Below, one piece after another: positions 1 to 8,867 of a stretch of 64,000 nucleotides of DNA. This DNA is from Nostoc sp. HK-01. Lineage in GTDB: Bacteria > Cyanobacteriota > Cyanobacteriia > Cyanobacteriales > Nostocaceae. The stretch spans positions 6,113,501-6,177,500 of the forward strand of contig AP018318.1 of NCBI GenBank assembly GCA_003990705.1. The letters are read 5' to 3'. The notes under the pieces are model-generated. The model searched no databases. It saw only the letters and a program-made list of their open reading frames with translations, and was not told the origin of the DNA. Numbering within the stretch: the first letter of the stretch is position 1; each line of letters opens with the position of its first letter. The position numbers were made by a program, and so were the translations under genes.

Positions 1-1516
1 CGCCGCCACCAGTGTGAATTACCACAGGCCCAGCTGTGACAACTACTTTACCGCCAGCATCTCGGATTTTACGTAGTTCCCAAGCAACTTGTTCTACAAC
101 TAACTCCACGCGGCGTTCGCTGGAAACACCCGCCGACATAAAGCTGAATTCTTGGGAGTTGCGTTGTTCGCGCGATTCGGTTTTGCGGATGGTGCGGATA
201 CCCAGGACATCGACAACTACTTGTTCGCCAACTTCCAAATCACGGAGAATTTTACACCGTGCCACTATACCATTAGAGCCTTGAGTAATGGCGATCGCAC
301 CATCCATCCGCTGATTTTCTACCTTCACCCATTCCCCGTTTATCCGTACTTCCGTCGGATAAATTGTGCTGACGTAGAAATCATCAGGTGCAACACCCGC
401 CAAAGTTACAGGTTCCAGTTTGGCATCCCGTTCATCCTGGGGTAAGTCTACCGCACCCAAATCAATTAACAAGGAGATGATTTCTTCCATCACCTCGTGA
501 GATGGTGCAGATACCTTCACTTCAGCCGCCGAAGTACTTTGGCGCTGTTCTCCCAAGTTGAAATTCAACACTTGGAAACTTCCGCCTGTATCGACAATCA
601 AATCTAAGGCGCGGTTAATTAAACCAGAGTCCAGCAAATGTCCTTCTAGACGAATAATCCGACTTTCTACAGACACATTTGCATGAACTTCTTCACGGAC
701 TGGTTCTGTTACACGCAAGGTGAGACACTTAGCTGCACCACCAGCCTTGAGAAATTCAGTTAACTGTGTTTCCAGGACTTGAAAACCAACTTCCGCCAAA
801 CGAGATTTTAAAGCATCGCTGGCTTTATTCATAATTACGATACTGTCAACATTCACCGCATTACAAGCGAAATTGACTGCATCAGCTTCGGCTATGGCTA
901 TGCGCTTTTCTGCGGCGACACGCATTTCAATTAAGCGGTTGGAGTAAGAATCAAACGCGCCGGGATAGTAAAGTAAATAGCCGTTAGCTAAAGGACAAAA
1001 GCAAGTATCTAAATGATAGAAACGCTCATCAATTAAACGCAGAGATAACACTTCAATATCCAGCCATTTGGCAAGATAGGGGTGAGAATCTAACTCAGAA
1101 CGGAAACCATAACCCGCCCATAACCAACGCCCTTCTCTATCTAGAAGTGCATCACCTGCGCCTTCAAAGGGTAAATCTTTTGGCAGTTCATAGACTGTAT
1201 AACCGTTTTCTTCAAACCATTGTTTAAAGTGTGGTTCTTCTCCCTGCCGTTCTTTATGTAAAAAACGACTCAGTACAACATTGTCACCGAGAACTAAACC
1301 CGCGTTGGCAGTAAAAACTAAATCAGGCCAACCTTTCTGGGGTGTGACTAAATTTACAATGGCGTGTTCTTTGAGAATTTGATATAAACCTTGCCACTGT
1401 TCGACGGCGCGATCGCGTGAGGATTTGTGAATATTCCCTTCCATCCAAGGATTAATCACATAGTCCACATCATAGTGGTCAGGAGGACACATTAAAAAGC
1501 GAATCCGGGAATTCAT
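1..1516 (-). CDS. agrE: Arginine dihydrolase AgrE/ArgZ (N-terminal 505 residues; runs off the left edge)
   Basis: Enzyme that converts arginine to ornithine, CO2 and ammonia, the arginine catabolic route used by cyanobacteria to mobilise cyanophycin nitrogen. Reading leftwards from ATG at 1516 gives MNSRIRFLMCPPDHYDVDY followed by an open frame of 505 codons to the window edge. Asn71 (in VFTANAG), His168 (in FYHLDTC) and Cys264 (in GAAKCLTLR) lie exactly at the positions I recall as catalytic or specificity residues in the Synechocystis enzyme. Residues 1 to about 270 are the guanidine-modifying domain; from about 280 the LOR/SDH-type domain begins (VHANVSVESRIIRLEGHLL). The family is about 700 residues long, so roughly 200 residues of the C-terminal, proline/ornithine-linked part lie outside. 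The identification is secure; nothing about the missing part can be said. Confidence 0.95.
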   Translation of the reverse strand, partial: MNSRIRFLMCPPDHYDVDYVINPWMEGNIHKSSRDRAVEQWQGLYQILKEHAIVNLVTPQKGWPDLVFTANAGLVLGDNVVLSRFLHKERQGEEPHFKQWFEENGYTVYELPKDLPFEGAGDALLDREGRWLWAGYGFRSELDSHPYLAKWLDIEVLSLRLIDERFYHLDTCFCPLANGYLLYYPGAFDSYSNRLIEMRVAAEKRIAIAEADAVNFACNAVNVDSIVIMNKASDALKSRLAEVGFQVLETQLTEFLKAGGAAKCLTLRVTEPVREEVHANVSVESRIIRLEGHLLDSGLINRALDLIVDTGGSFQVLNFNLGEQRQSTSAAEVKVSAPSHEVMEEIISLLIDLGAVDLPQDERDAKLEPVTLAGVAPDDFYVSTIYPTEVRINGEWVKVENQRMDGAIAITQGSNGIVARCKILRDLEVGEQVVVDVLGIRTIRKTESREQRNSQEFSFMSAGVSSERRVELVVEQVAWELRKIRDAGGKVVVTAGPVVIHTGGG

Positions 1517-1693
1517 AAAAATCTTACTAGCGTTATAGATGCTACAGGCCTAATCTGGATATAATTTCAAATCCGCTACAAAACCTCTACCTTGAGATAG
1601 TTGAAGGATTTATAGAAGCTTCGCTCCTATTTTATGGGAAAGACAACTTTGTGACCGTGGGATTCCGTGATATTTTAGCGCCATTTAGTGCAA

Positions 1694-2128
1694 ATGACTA
1701 AGATGACACATCTAAAAATTACAGTAGATGATCAACCTGATGCAAAAGATATTCATACTGTCATCAGCCATCTGGTGGAATACAACAATAGTCAAACACA
1801 GCCAGATGTCAACAAGCCTCTAGCTATTTGGGTACGGGATACTGATAGTACCATTGTTGCGGGGTTAATTGGCAAAACAAATTGGGAATGGCTGTATATT
1901 TCCCATCTGTGGGTATCTGAGACACTGCGCGGCCAAGGATATGGTAGCAAAATGATACTAGAGGCTGAGAAAGTAGCGAAACAACGCGGCTGTGGACACG
2001 CATATCTAGATACCTTTAGTTTTCAAGCCTTGGGTTTTTACCAACGTCTCGGCTATCAAATCTTTGGCGTTTTAGAAGACTTTCCCCCCGGACATCAGCG
2101 ATATTTTTTATCGAAAAAGTTGTTGTAA
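1694..2128 (+). CDS. GNAT family N-acetyltransferase
   Basis: Small cytoplasmic acetyl-CoA-dependent N-acetyltransferase of about 144 residues with unknown acceptor. The acetyl-CoA binding motif A is visible as ETLRGQGYGSKMILEAE (the R-G-Q-G-Y-G loop), preceded by the beta strand WLYISHLWVS and followed by the typical C-terminal FYQRLGYQIFG. An in-frame GTG lies 6 bases upstream at 1688 and another ATG at 1703; none has a strong ribosome binding site, so the start is uncertain within nine bases. The gene converges on the U32-family gene, and its last codons and stop lie in the left arm of an inverted repeat. Confidence 0.85.
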   Translation: MTKMTHLKITVDDQPDAKDIHTVISHLVEYNNSQTQPDVNKPLAIWVRDTDSTIVAGLIGKTNWEWLYISHLWVSETLRGQGYGSKMILEAEKVAKQRGCGHAYLDTFSFQALGFYQRLGYQIFGVLEDFPPGHQRYFLSKKLL

Positions 2129-2237
2129 TATCATGTCCGGCTAATTAGTGATAATTCCCAAATCTATGCACAAAACCCAAAAACTCTTCCTCTGCGGTCT
2201 TAATGATAATTTGACCGGACACAATATTACAACTTCC
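2117..2237. repeat. Inverted-repeat element between convergent genes, supplying both stop codons
   Basis: The left arm (2117-2140, containing TAATATCATGTCCGG) and right arm (2215-2237, containing CCGGACACAATATTA) are near-perfect reverse complements, with a spacer of about 75 bases. Each arm contains the stop codon and last codons of the gene entering it, so both proteins end in similar residues. It may be a bidirectional terminator or a small MITE-like repeat. A related right-arm sequence (CCGGCCACAATATTACA) recurs at 15369-15385. Confidence 0.6.
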
Positions 2238-4806
2238 TCCCACCGCCAACTGTAGATAAACCCAAGGGGCCGCGTGTTACACCTAATTGATTTTGTAACT
2301 TCAATTCTCGCCAAAGTTGAGAACCAGAAATTTCGCCTTGGAGTAGCTGACGGTAACGCTGTATTGTTTTAGTCACCTGTTCTGGTGTTTCATTGACAAA
2401 TTCAATGCGGAAATGACGTAAACCCAATTCTATCAAACGCTGTACGTATTCTGCTCCGGTTTGGGCTGTGCCATTAAATACTGTGTTACGACAACCTGCA
2501 TCAGCTTGCAGAACATGTTCACTACCCACACGGTCGCGTAACTTTACTTCATGTTTTTCGCAGGGTCTACCACAGTTGGTATAGTCTATGCCTTCTGAAA
2601 GAAAGGCGCAAAAAACACAATGTTCCATGTGAAACATAGGGATATGCTGATGAATTGTCACTTCAAACCATTGGGGTGGACAACTGCTAAGTAAGTCTTC
2701 TAATTGAGCGATATTTAAATCGTAGGATGCCGTTAGCCTTTCTAAACCAAAGTGCTGCTGAAAGTAATCTGCGGTTAACGCATTAGCAACGTTAAGTGAG
2801 AAATCACCTACGCATTTGTCTGCACCAAAAAATTGTAACTGATCATAATTCCGCACTAAATAGCCGTCAGCATTTGCAGCCTGTACTTGCTGTAAAATCC
2901 AGTTTTCTCCAGGTTTGGTAATGCGGGGAGGTGCAACCCAGATTTGAGGTAGGGGCGAACGGCCATTCGCCCTCACTAGTTGTACGGCTTGGCGGTAGGT
3001 GCGGGGGTCTTCAAATTCGCAGTAGAGAGTCTCTACACCAGTATTTAGGGCGGCTTGGAGTTGCTTGAGGTTGCGGACTAGAACTATGAGTGAAGGAGAT
3101 GCGGGAGATGAAGAAGATTTAGCCGGAAGTAGGTCTTGCAAAGAAATATTAGAACGCAGTTCCCAGCGTTTGGGTTGAGTGCGTAACGCTTCTAACTGCG
3201 CGACGATTTCTCGACGCATCCGATTTAACTCACTCACGGGAAGCATCACAGCACCATTGAGATGATTAGTTAAAGTTCCTAAACAAAAGGGAGTGTTCCC
3301 CAAACGACCGAACTGTTCTTGCAAACGGTCTGTATCCAAAGGTTTAGTATGCGCCTCAGCCAGTGCGATCGCCGATTCTACTTGGACGATATTACCAAGT
3401 TCATCGCGGGCGATCGCCATCAACAATTCCCCAACTTCCCCATAAATTTCCAAAGCTATCGGACGTTGAAATTGTGGGTTCTCTCCAGCAAAACTCTGAC
3501 GCAGCTGTTTATCTAATTCTGGGTCACTGGTTTTCCAAACTTTATCACCGATATGCACTCGCTGAAAATTCAAGTTATCTTTACCAAAAGTGAGTACAAC
3601 TTCCTGACCTTTCTGCGTCACCGTATAAACTCGACCGCCTTCTTCCTTTCCCTCTGGATGACCGCAGTCAAAAACAATTCCATCTCCTGGTTTCACAGGT
3701 GCTTCTAACTTCATCGTCACCTGTTCGTTACGAATGCGGGTAACTTCGCCCAAATAAACCCCGCGTTTCTTCCCAAACCGTGCATGAACTAATTCTTGAT
3801 TATTAATCCCATTAAACCAGCCAGTATATAATCCACGAGAAAACGCCATTTCTAAGTTGTATTGTTCTTGACCTTTTCCCCAACCCCTCTCCGAAACGGA
3901 GAGGGGAGTTCTACTTCCCCCTTCCCTGCGAGGGAAGGGGGTTAGGGGGTTAGGTCTCTCTAACTCCGCCATCACCTTATCCAAAGCTTCTCGGTAAACA
4001 CGAGTAACATTCGCAACATATTCCGGCGCTTTCAACCGCCCTTCAATTTTCAAACTAGTTACCCCAGCCTTCACCAAATCAGGTAATACTTCTAACCCTG
4101 CTAAATCTTGCGGACTCAATAAATATTTGCGTTCCGGTAAATCGACAATTTCACCATCAACAATTAAATCATAAGGCATCCGACAAGCTTGGGCGCACTC
4201 ACCCCGGTTAGCCGAACGTCCACCCAAAGCTTCACTCGTCAAACACTGACCAGAATAAGCGACACACAAAGCACCGTGAACAAAAACTTCTAATGGTAAA
4301 GTTGTGGCTTGCTGAATTTTCTGAATTTCTTTAATAGAACATTCCCGCGCCAGCACTACCAACTGACAACCGAGAGATTTAGCAAATTCTACTCCAGCCG
4401 CGCTGGTGATAGTCATCTGAGTAGAAGCATGGATAGGAAAATCTGGTGAAAGGTGACGAATGAGACGACAAATACCAACATCTTGCACAATTACCGCATC
4501 TACCCCAGCCGCAATAATGGTGCGGAGATATTGCTGTGCATCTGTTAATTCTTTAGGAAATATCAGTGTATTAACTGTGACATAGCCTTTGACACCCCGC
4601 AGGTGTAAAAACTGCATCAATTGTGGTAAATCAGCTTCTGTAAAATTTTGCGCCCGCATTCTGGCGTTAAATCTATCCAACCCAAAATAAATCGCATCAG
4701 CCCCATTTTCGACAGCAGCTTTAGCACATTCCCAGTTACCTGCGGGCGCAAGTAGTTCAGGACGTTGAAAACAGGTTTGTAGGTTTTGTGTGCGATCGCT
4801 TTTCAT
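2227..4806 (-). CDS. U32 family protein, RlhA-like (rRNA/tRNA hydroxylation family)
   Basis: 859-residue member of the U32 'collagenase-like peptidase' family. Characterised bacterial relatives (RlhA, TrhP) hydroxylate rRNA or tRNA using an Fe-S cluster, so an RNA-modifying role is more likely than proteolysis; that is inference from family knowledge. The N-terminal TIM-barrel part begins with ELLAPAGNWECAKAAVENG. The cysteine-rich core follows: EVFVHGALCVAYSGQC at about residues 172-187, then GECAQACRMPY. A middle region corresponds to the DUF3656 part of RlhA-type proteins. A second cysteine-rich segment near residue 730 includes EHCVFCAFLSEG and GRPCEKHEVKLRDR. The length exceeds E. coli RlhA (about 650). 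Between the catalytic part and the middle domain about 30 residues are encoded by an inserted palindromic repeat. ATG at 4806 gives a plausible start. Confidence 0.85.
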   Translation of the reverse strand: MKSDRTQNLQTCFQRPELLAPAGNWECAKAAVENGADAIYFGLDRFNARMRAQNFTEADLPQLMQFLHLRGVKGYVTVNTLIFPKELTDAQQYLRTIIAAGVDAVIVQDVGICRLIRHLSPDFPIHASTQMTITSAAGVEFAKSLGCQLVVLARECSIKEIQKIQQATTLPLEVFVHGALCVAYSGQCLTSEALGGRSANRGECAQACRMPYDLIVDGEIVDLPERKYLLSPQDLAGLEVLPDLVKAGVTSLKIEGRLKAPEYVANVTRVYREALDKVMAELERPNPLTPFPRREGGSRTPLSVSERGWGKGQEQYNLEMAFSRGLYTGWFNGINNQELVHARFGKKRGVYLGEVTRIRNEQVTMKLEAPVKPGDGIVFDCGHPEGKEEGGRVYTVTQKGQEVVLTFGKDNLNFQRVHIGDKVWKTSDPELDKQLRQSFAGENPQFQRPIALEIYGEVGELLMAIARDELGNIVQVESAIALAEAHTKPLDTDRLQEQFGRLGNTPFCLGTLTNHLNGAVMLPVSELNRMRREIVAQLEALRTQPKRWELRSNISLQDLLPAKSSSSPASPSLIVLVRNLKQLQAALNTGVETLYCEFEDPRTYRQAVQLVRANGRSPLPQIWVAPPRITKPGENWILQQVQAANADGYLVRNYDQLQFFGADKCVGDFSLNVANALTADYFQQHFGLERLTASYDLNIAQLEDLLSSCPPQWFEVTIHQHIPMFHMEHCVFCAFLSEGIDYTNCGRPCEKHEVKLRDRVGSEHVLQADAGCRNTVFNGTAQTGAEYVQRLIELGLRHFRIEFVNETPEQVTKTIQRYRQLLQGEISGSQLWRELKLQNQLGVTRGPLGLSTVGGGRKL
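3880..3955. repeat. Double-palindrome dispersed repeat inside the U32 coding region
   Basis: Two perfect hairpins lie side by side. The first is CCCCTCTCCG (3884-3893) with CGGAGAGGGG (3897-3906). The second is CCCCCTTCCC (3917-3926) with GGGAAGGGGG (3932-3941). A GTTAGGGGGTTAGG tail follows. The G/C-rich composition contrasts with the surrounding gene. On the coding strand it reads as NPLTPFPRREGG plus TPLSVSERGWGKG, in frame and without a stop. Such double palindromes are common intergenic repeats in Nostocales genomes (recalled, not searched). Confidence 0.85.
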
Positions 4807-4970
4807 CAGGCTGAGATAGATTTAAATATCACCATAGCGATTCTATCAATAAAAACTTGCAGCGATAGATTCCCAGATTGTACGGTATTTGGAGGGTTAA
4901 CCAGTTTTTATCCTGTGGCACAATCTCGCAGTAGCGATGATAAAGTCAAATATATGTGGAAGTGGGAATT

Positions 4971-5585
4971 ATGACTCAAACCCTACCCAAATTAGCAACC
5001 TTTGAACAATTTATTGATTGGTATCCCTCGAATGGGGTGCAATATGAGCTACATCAAGGAGTTATTGTTGAAATGCCGCCCCCAACTGGTGAACACGAAA
5101 ATGTTGTTGGATTTTTGGCAGCACAGATTACTTTTCAGTTTTTACAAATGGGACTTCCGTTTCGCATTCCCAAAACTGCCTTGATCAAAATTGAGGGCAA
5201 TAACTCAACCTATTCTCCCGACATTTTAGTATTAAATCACGACAATCTTGTTAATGAACCACTGTGGAGCAAGCAGTCGACTGTTATTCAAGCTGCGTCT
5301 ATACCAATCACAATTGAAGTCGTTAGCACCAATTGGCGAGATGACTACTACGACAAATTCAGGGACTATGAAGAAATGGGAATTCCTGAGTATTGGATTG
5401 TAGACTATGCTGCACTCGGTGGCAAAAGATTTACTGGTAATCCTAAACAACAAACCATTACCATTTGTAATTTAGTTGATGGAGATTATCAAATGACTGT
5501 GTTTAGGGGAGATGATGCGATTATATCACCTTTATTTCCCCAACTAGAATTGACAGCACAACAAATTTTTGATTCGGCTTTGTAA
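4971..5585 (+). CDS. Uma2 family protein (DUF820, PD-(D/E)XK nuclease fold)
   Basis: 204-residue Uma2/DUF820 protein, a family greatly expanded in cyanobacteria. It has a restriction-endonuclease-like fold and no firmly known role. The signature elements are visible: SPDILVLN (strand with the catalytic Asp), ITIEVVSTNWRDDYYDKFRDY (E-x-n plus the K-containing helix) and GIPEYWIVD. I chose ATG 4971 (MTQTLPKLATFEQF) over the GTG at 4956 because family members begin around this point. It stands alone, with no recognisable partner. Confidence 0.85.
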   Translation: MTQTLPKLATFEQFIDWYPSNGVQYELHQGVIVEMPPPTGEHENVVGFLAAQITFQFLQMGLPFRIPKTALIKIEGNNSTYSPDILVLNHDNLVNEPLWSKQSTVIQAASIPITIEVVSTNWRDDYYDKFRDYEEMGIPEYWIVDYAALGGKRFTGNPKQQTITICNLVDGDYQMTVFRGDDAIISPLFPQLELTAQQIFDSAL

Positions 5586-5622
5586 GCTGGCGCATCACGC
5601 ATTATATTGTCACGCAAATTGC

Positions 5623-8600
5623 TCAATTTCTAGTTACAGTCGCATCCTTGTGACTAGCAGAAGGACGGCGAGTTGCATATTTTTTCATTAACTCTTTGAC
5701 TTGGGTGGCTACTAATGGATGTGTATCTTGTTGTAATTTTGGTAATAGCTCTAAAAGCACACGATGAGAAACTGCATTTAAATATGCGATCGCTGCTTCT
5801 CGTACAAAGCCTGTAGGATGACGCAAGGCTAGTAAAATCTCTTTACTAGTTAGGCGGATGCGGCTAATTTGCGCGAGATGAAAACAGCAGGCTAAACACC
5901 AATCAGACAGGAAATTATCCAAACTCAGCATTTTCTGTAGTCGCTCACTGACTGGCATTGGTTCATATTCTACTAATTCAGCTTCTACTAAATAATGCAG
6001 TTTTTCTTGGTGCGATCGCTTGTCTAAAATATTCAACAACAGAGATTTTACAGGCAGAGTAACTGTATGCTCTAAAATTTCTAAACCTCTGGCGATGTTT
6101 GTTCCAGAGGGCGATCGCAAGTTAAAGGCTGCTGCTTGCATTTTTTCGGGTGAATACAGCAGCTTCAATAGTAAAAGTAACCGTTCTCGTCCATCTATTT
6201 CTAGTTCTAGCAGCGATCGTTGCAACAATTCGCAGACAACCGCTGCTCTCTGCGATGTGGAATAATTGTCCAGAGTTGGTGGTTTTTGCAAGTCAATGTA
6301 AGCCGAGTAAATTTCTCCTAAAAACTTTAACTCTTGCTCAATTAAACTTTCTACCCTAGTTTGATGGAAGCGGTCTACTCGATTGCTGGTTTCTGGTTGT
6401 TTCTGCACTTTGAGTAAACTACGCAAAATTTGATATCTAGTTGCACCCCAAGATTTTTCTAAGTGTAGCCAGAGGGCTTCAATCGCTTCTAAGGTAGGAA
6501 TGTGCGCAATTGTTCGCCACGCATACATCCGCACTATTTCTGGCTTATAAGTATTGGTAGCCAACCGCAACAGCATATATAAAGCTTCATTCTCCAGTTT
6601 GGCTAAGGCACGCATAGCCGTGCTGCGAGTTGATTTATAGTAAAGTGCAGCAATCAAGGCTGAATAGTAATCTTCTAAGCGAGTCGCTGCAATCATTTCC
6701 AAAACAGCACAGCGCACACGCAAAGATTCATCCTGCAATAAATTGGGGATATGAATTCGCAGAGCTTGAAGATAAACTGTTTCTCTTAAGGCTTTGACTC
6801 CATTGATGCGTTCTCGTTCTTGTTGATGAGTCAACATCCTTTGCAGAGTTTTGGTAGCTGCTACTTTTTGTATAGGCGTTCCCTGACGCAAAATCAAAGC
6901 GGCGGCGGTGGCGCGAATTAAGGAATGGTGTCGCGTGTGCAAATATTCTTCTAATTGACTCAAATTAGGATTTTCCTCAGCCAGCCAAACATAGCGCAAC
7001 GCTAAAGCCAAAACTTCTGGATCAATTTTTTCTGGGAGTTGTTCAATTAACAGGCGCACATCCGAAATATAAGCAGGATTCGCCCCGCCCATAAACATAA
7101 CTTCCAAACTTTGGCGCTGTAATTCCGGTGGTAACTTCAACAGCAACGGTGCTAAAACTTCGGCGGCTCCTTGGGGATCAATTTGGGCTAAAAGTTCAAT
7201 ACAAGAGTGTTTATCTGTGGTACTACCTTTTTCTCCTAAAGCTTTGACTACCCCCTGTTTAAAGACACGCAAGCCGACGTTAGAAGCACTTAATTCGCCC
7301 CGTTCTGCGCTTAAAACTAACAAATCAACATAACGCGATCGCAATACCCAAACAACTCTTAAACAGGTAGCAGCCGCTAATACAGTTTCACCAACAAATA
7401 CCCACTCTTGTAATACAGTGGAAACAACTCGGTTACAAACAAACAAAGTCGCCAAAATTAGTAATCCAGATCCACCTGTGGCGATCGCTTCGGCTGTTCC
7501 GCCAGATAATGCCTGCATGTGGCTGCGTAGCCGTTCAGGAATGGGTTGATAAAGTACTGGCCCACTACTGACAACAAAGGTGTAGCGCAGCAATTCATCA
7601 CAAAATTTTAAACTGACTAATCCCCAAAAAATTCCATAAGAATGCAAAGCGGGGAATAAATTTAATAAAGCGATCGCAGTTGGGACAACAAAGCCAACAC
7701 TAATCGGTAACAGTGCGGCGGTGAAAAATACACCAATCCGTTCAATGAGTCGGCTGGAAACAAACCATTGAGTTCCTAATTCACATAGCCCGACAATCCC
7801 CCCAAATATACCTAAAAAACTAGCAAGGTCGCGATCGCCTAAATTAGATTTTAATTCCCGGAGATATTGAAAATCGACTAATAGTCCAATAACTTGTAAA
7901 AGACCAACAAACGCAAATAACTGCCATGTATAGCGGCGCAGTGGTGCTTGAATCCGTCGATATCGAGAAGCTTGTTCATGGGGAACTTGACGTTGTGGCG
8001 CATCAGGAAAGGCGGCTCGATATTGATTACTTAAATAAGCTAAAATTGCTGACCCTAAAACAATCAATAAACAAGCAATTAAAATGACTTTTTCTAGTTT
8101 GACAAATTGCAAAATCCACGGCAAACTAAAGCCACTAATGACATCTGCTACTAATAGTCCACTGCTAACTAATGGGTAAGTGCGTTTAATTTCCCGGATG
8201 TTAAATATTTGGTTAGCAACAATTGAAGTGTTGAGGTCGTTAACTACATAAAGTCCATCTACCCACAGTCGCAGGATGAATACCAAAATTACTGCTAGGT
8301 ACGAAAGATGTAATCCCTCACGCAATAATACCAAGAATATCAGCGGCACAACCATACAAGGTGCGATCGCCACCACTACCCAACGCAAAGGAAAAATCTT
8401 TTGCAGCCAAGAATAAACAAAAACCAACCCTGCACCCGTTGCTGCACTAGCAATGTACATCCAAGGCAACGGACCAGCCCCATATTCATCTAAAAACAGT
8501 GCTACTGTACTATCCTCTGCCCAGCGTAATCCAATAGATACAGTTGTGTAAAAGGCAAACATAATCCATGTACGTTCACCTTCCTCTGGTCGCAGATTTA

Positions 8601-8664
8601 CCCACTGTAGCAGTCGTGAGAGAACACCTTTATTGACAACCAACGAGTAATTTTTCAGTTCCAT
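5623..8664 (-). CDS. Transporter-like membrane protein fused to HEAT repeats
   Basis: About 1013 residues from ATG at 8664 (MELKNYSLVVNKGVL); an in-frame start 17 codons upstream is less likely. The N-terminal half, to about residue 450, contains about twelve hydrophobic segments and resembles the MFS or ATP/ADP-translocase (NTT) superfamily: TWIMFAFYTTVSIGLRWAED, ASAATGAGLVFVYSWL and LACLLIVLGSAILAYL-like stretches. From about residue 480 to the end it is soluble and made of alpha-helical HEAT-type repeats, for example LLQDESLRVRCAVLEMIAA and LALRHPTGFVREAAIAYL. The transported substrate cannot be inferred. The HEAT part is probably cytoplasmic and could bind a protein partner. It lies downstream of infC in the same direction, separated by a hairpin terminator. 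Confidence 0.75.
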   Translation of the reverse strand: MELKNYSLVVNKGVLSRLLQWVNLRPEEGERTWIMFAFYTTVSIGLRWAEDSTVALFLDEYGAGPLPWMYIASAATGAGLVFVYSWLQKIFPLRWVVVAIAPCMVVPLIFLVLLREGLHLSYLAVILVFILRLWVDGLYVVNDLNTSIVANQIFNIREIKRTYPLVSSGLLVADVISGFSLPWILQFVKLEKVILIACLLIVLGSAILAYLSNQYRAAFPDAPQRQVPHEQASRYRRIQAPLRRYTWQLFAFVGLLQVIGLLVDFQYLRELKSNLGDRDLASFLGIFGGIVGLCELGTQWFVSSRLIERIGVFFTAALLPISVGFVVPTAIALLNLFPALHSYGIFWGLVSLKFCDELLRYTFVVSSGPVLYQPIPERLRSHMQALSGGTAEAIATGGSGLLILATLFVCNRVVSTVLQEWVFVGETVLAAATCLRVVWVLRSRYVDLLVLSAERGELSASNVGLRVFKQGVVKALGEKGSTTDKHSCIELLAQIDPQGAAEVLAPLLLKLPPELQRQSLEVMFMGGANPAYISDVRLLIEQLPEKIDPEVLALALRYVWLAEENPNLSQLEEYLHTRHHSLIRATAAALILRQGTPIQKVAATKTLQRMLTHQQERERINGVKALRETVYLQALRIHIPNLLQDESLRVRCAVLEMIAATRLEDYYSALIAALYYKSTRSTAMRALAKLENEALYMLLRLATNTYKPEIVRMYAWRTIAHIPTLEAIEALWLHLEKSWGATRYQILRSLLKVQKQPETSNRVDRFHQTRVESLIEQELKFLGEIYSAYIDLQKPPTLDNYSTSQRAAVVCELLQRSLLELEIDGRERLLLLLKLLYSPEKMQAAAFNLRSPSGTNIARGLEILEHTVTLPVKSLLLNILDKRSHQEKLHYLVEAELVEYEPMPVSERLQKMLSLDNFLSDWCLACCFHLAQISRIRLTSKEILLALRHPTGFVREAAIAYLNAVSHRVLLELLPKLQQDTHPLVATQVKELMKKYATRRPSASHKDATVTRN

Positions 8665-8734
8665 GCAGTTTAACTTTCTGATATCACCCTGCAACAGTTC
8701 GAGCAAACATCGCACTCAGCACTTAAAAAGCAAG

Positions 8735-8781
8735 AGTCCTGAGCAACTGAGTATTATGTTTCCCACTCAGCTCTCAGGACT
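8735..8781 (-). terminator. Rho-independent terminator of infC
   Basis: AGTCCTGAG (8735-8743) pairs with CTCAGGACT (8773-8781), with an inner ACTGAGT/ACTCAG stem. Read leftwards, the hairpin is followed by a short T run (CTTTTTAAG). It separates infC from the transporter-HEAT gene. Confidence 0.75.
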
Positions 8782-8867
8782 ATCAGTTTTTGATAAACTT
8801 CTGCGATTTATGGTCGCTATGCTATTTCTAGCTGTAAACTATGCGTTGTGTTCAGAAAAGTTAAAGC

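Noticed and set aside
36..445. Two rightward frames at the left edge
   Set aside because: Antisense to agrE, which has a continuous, clearly homologous frame.
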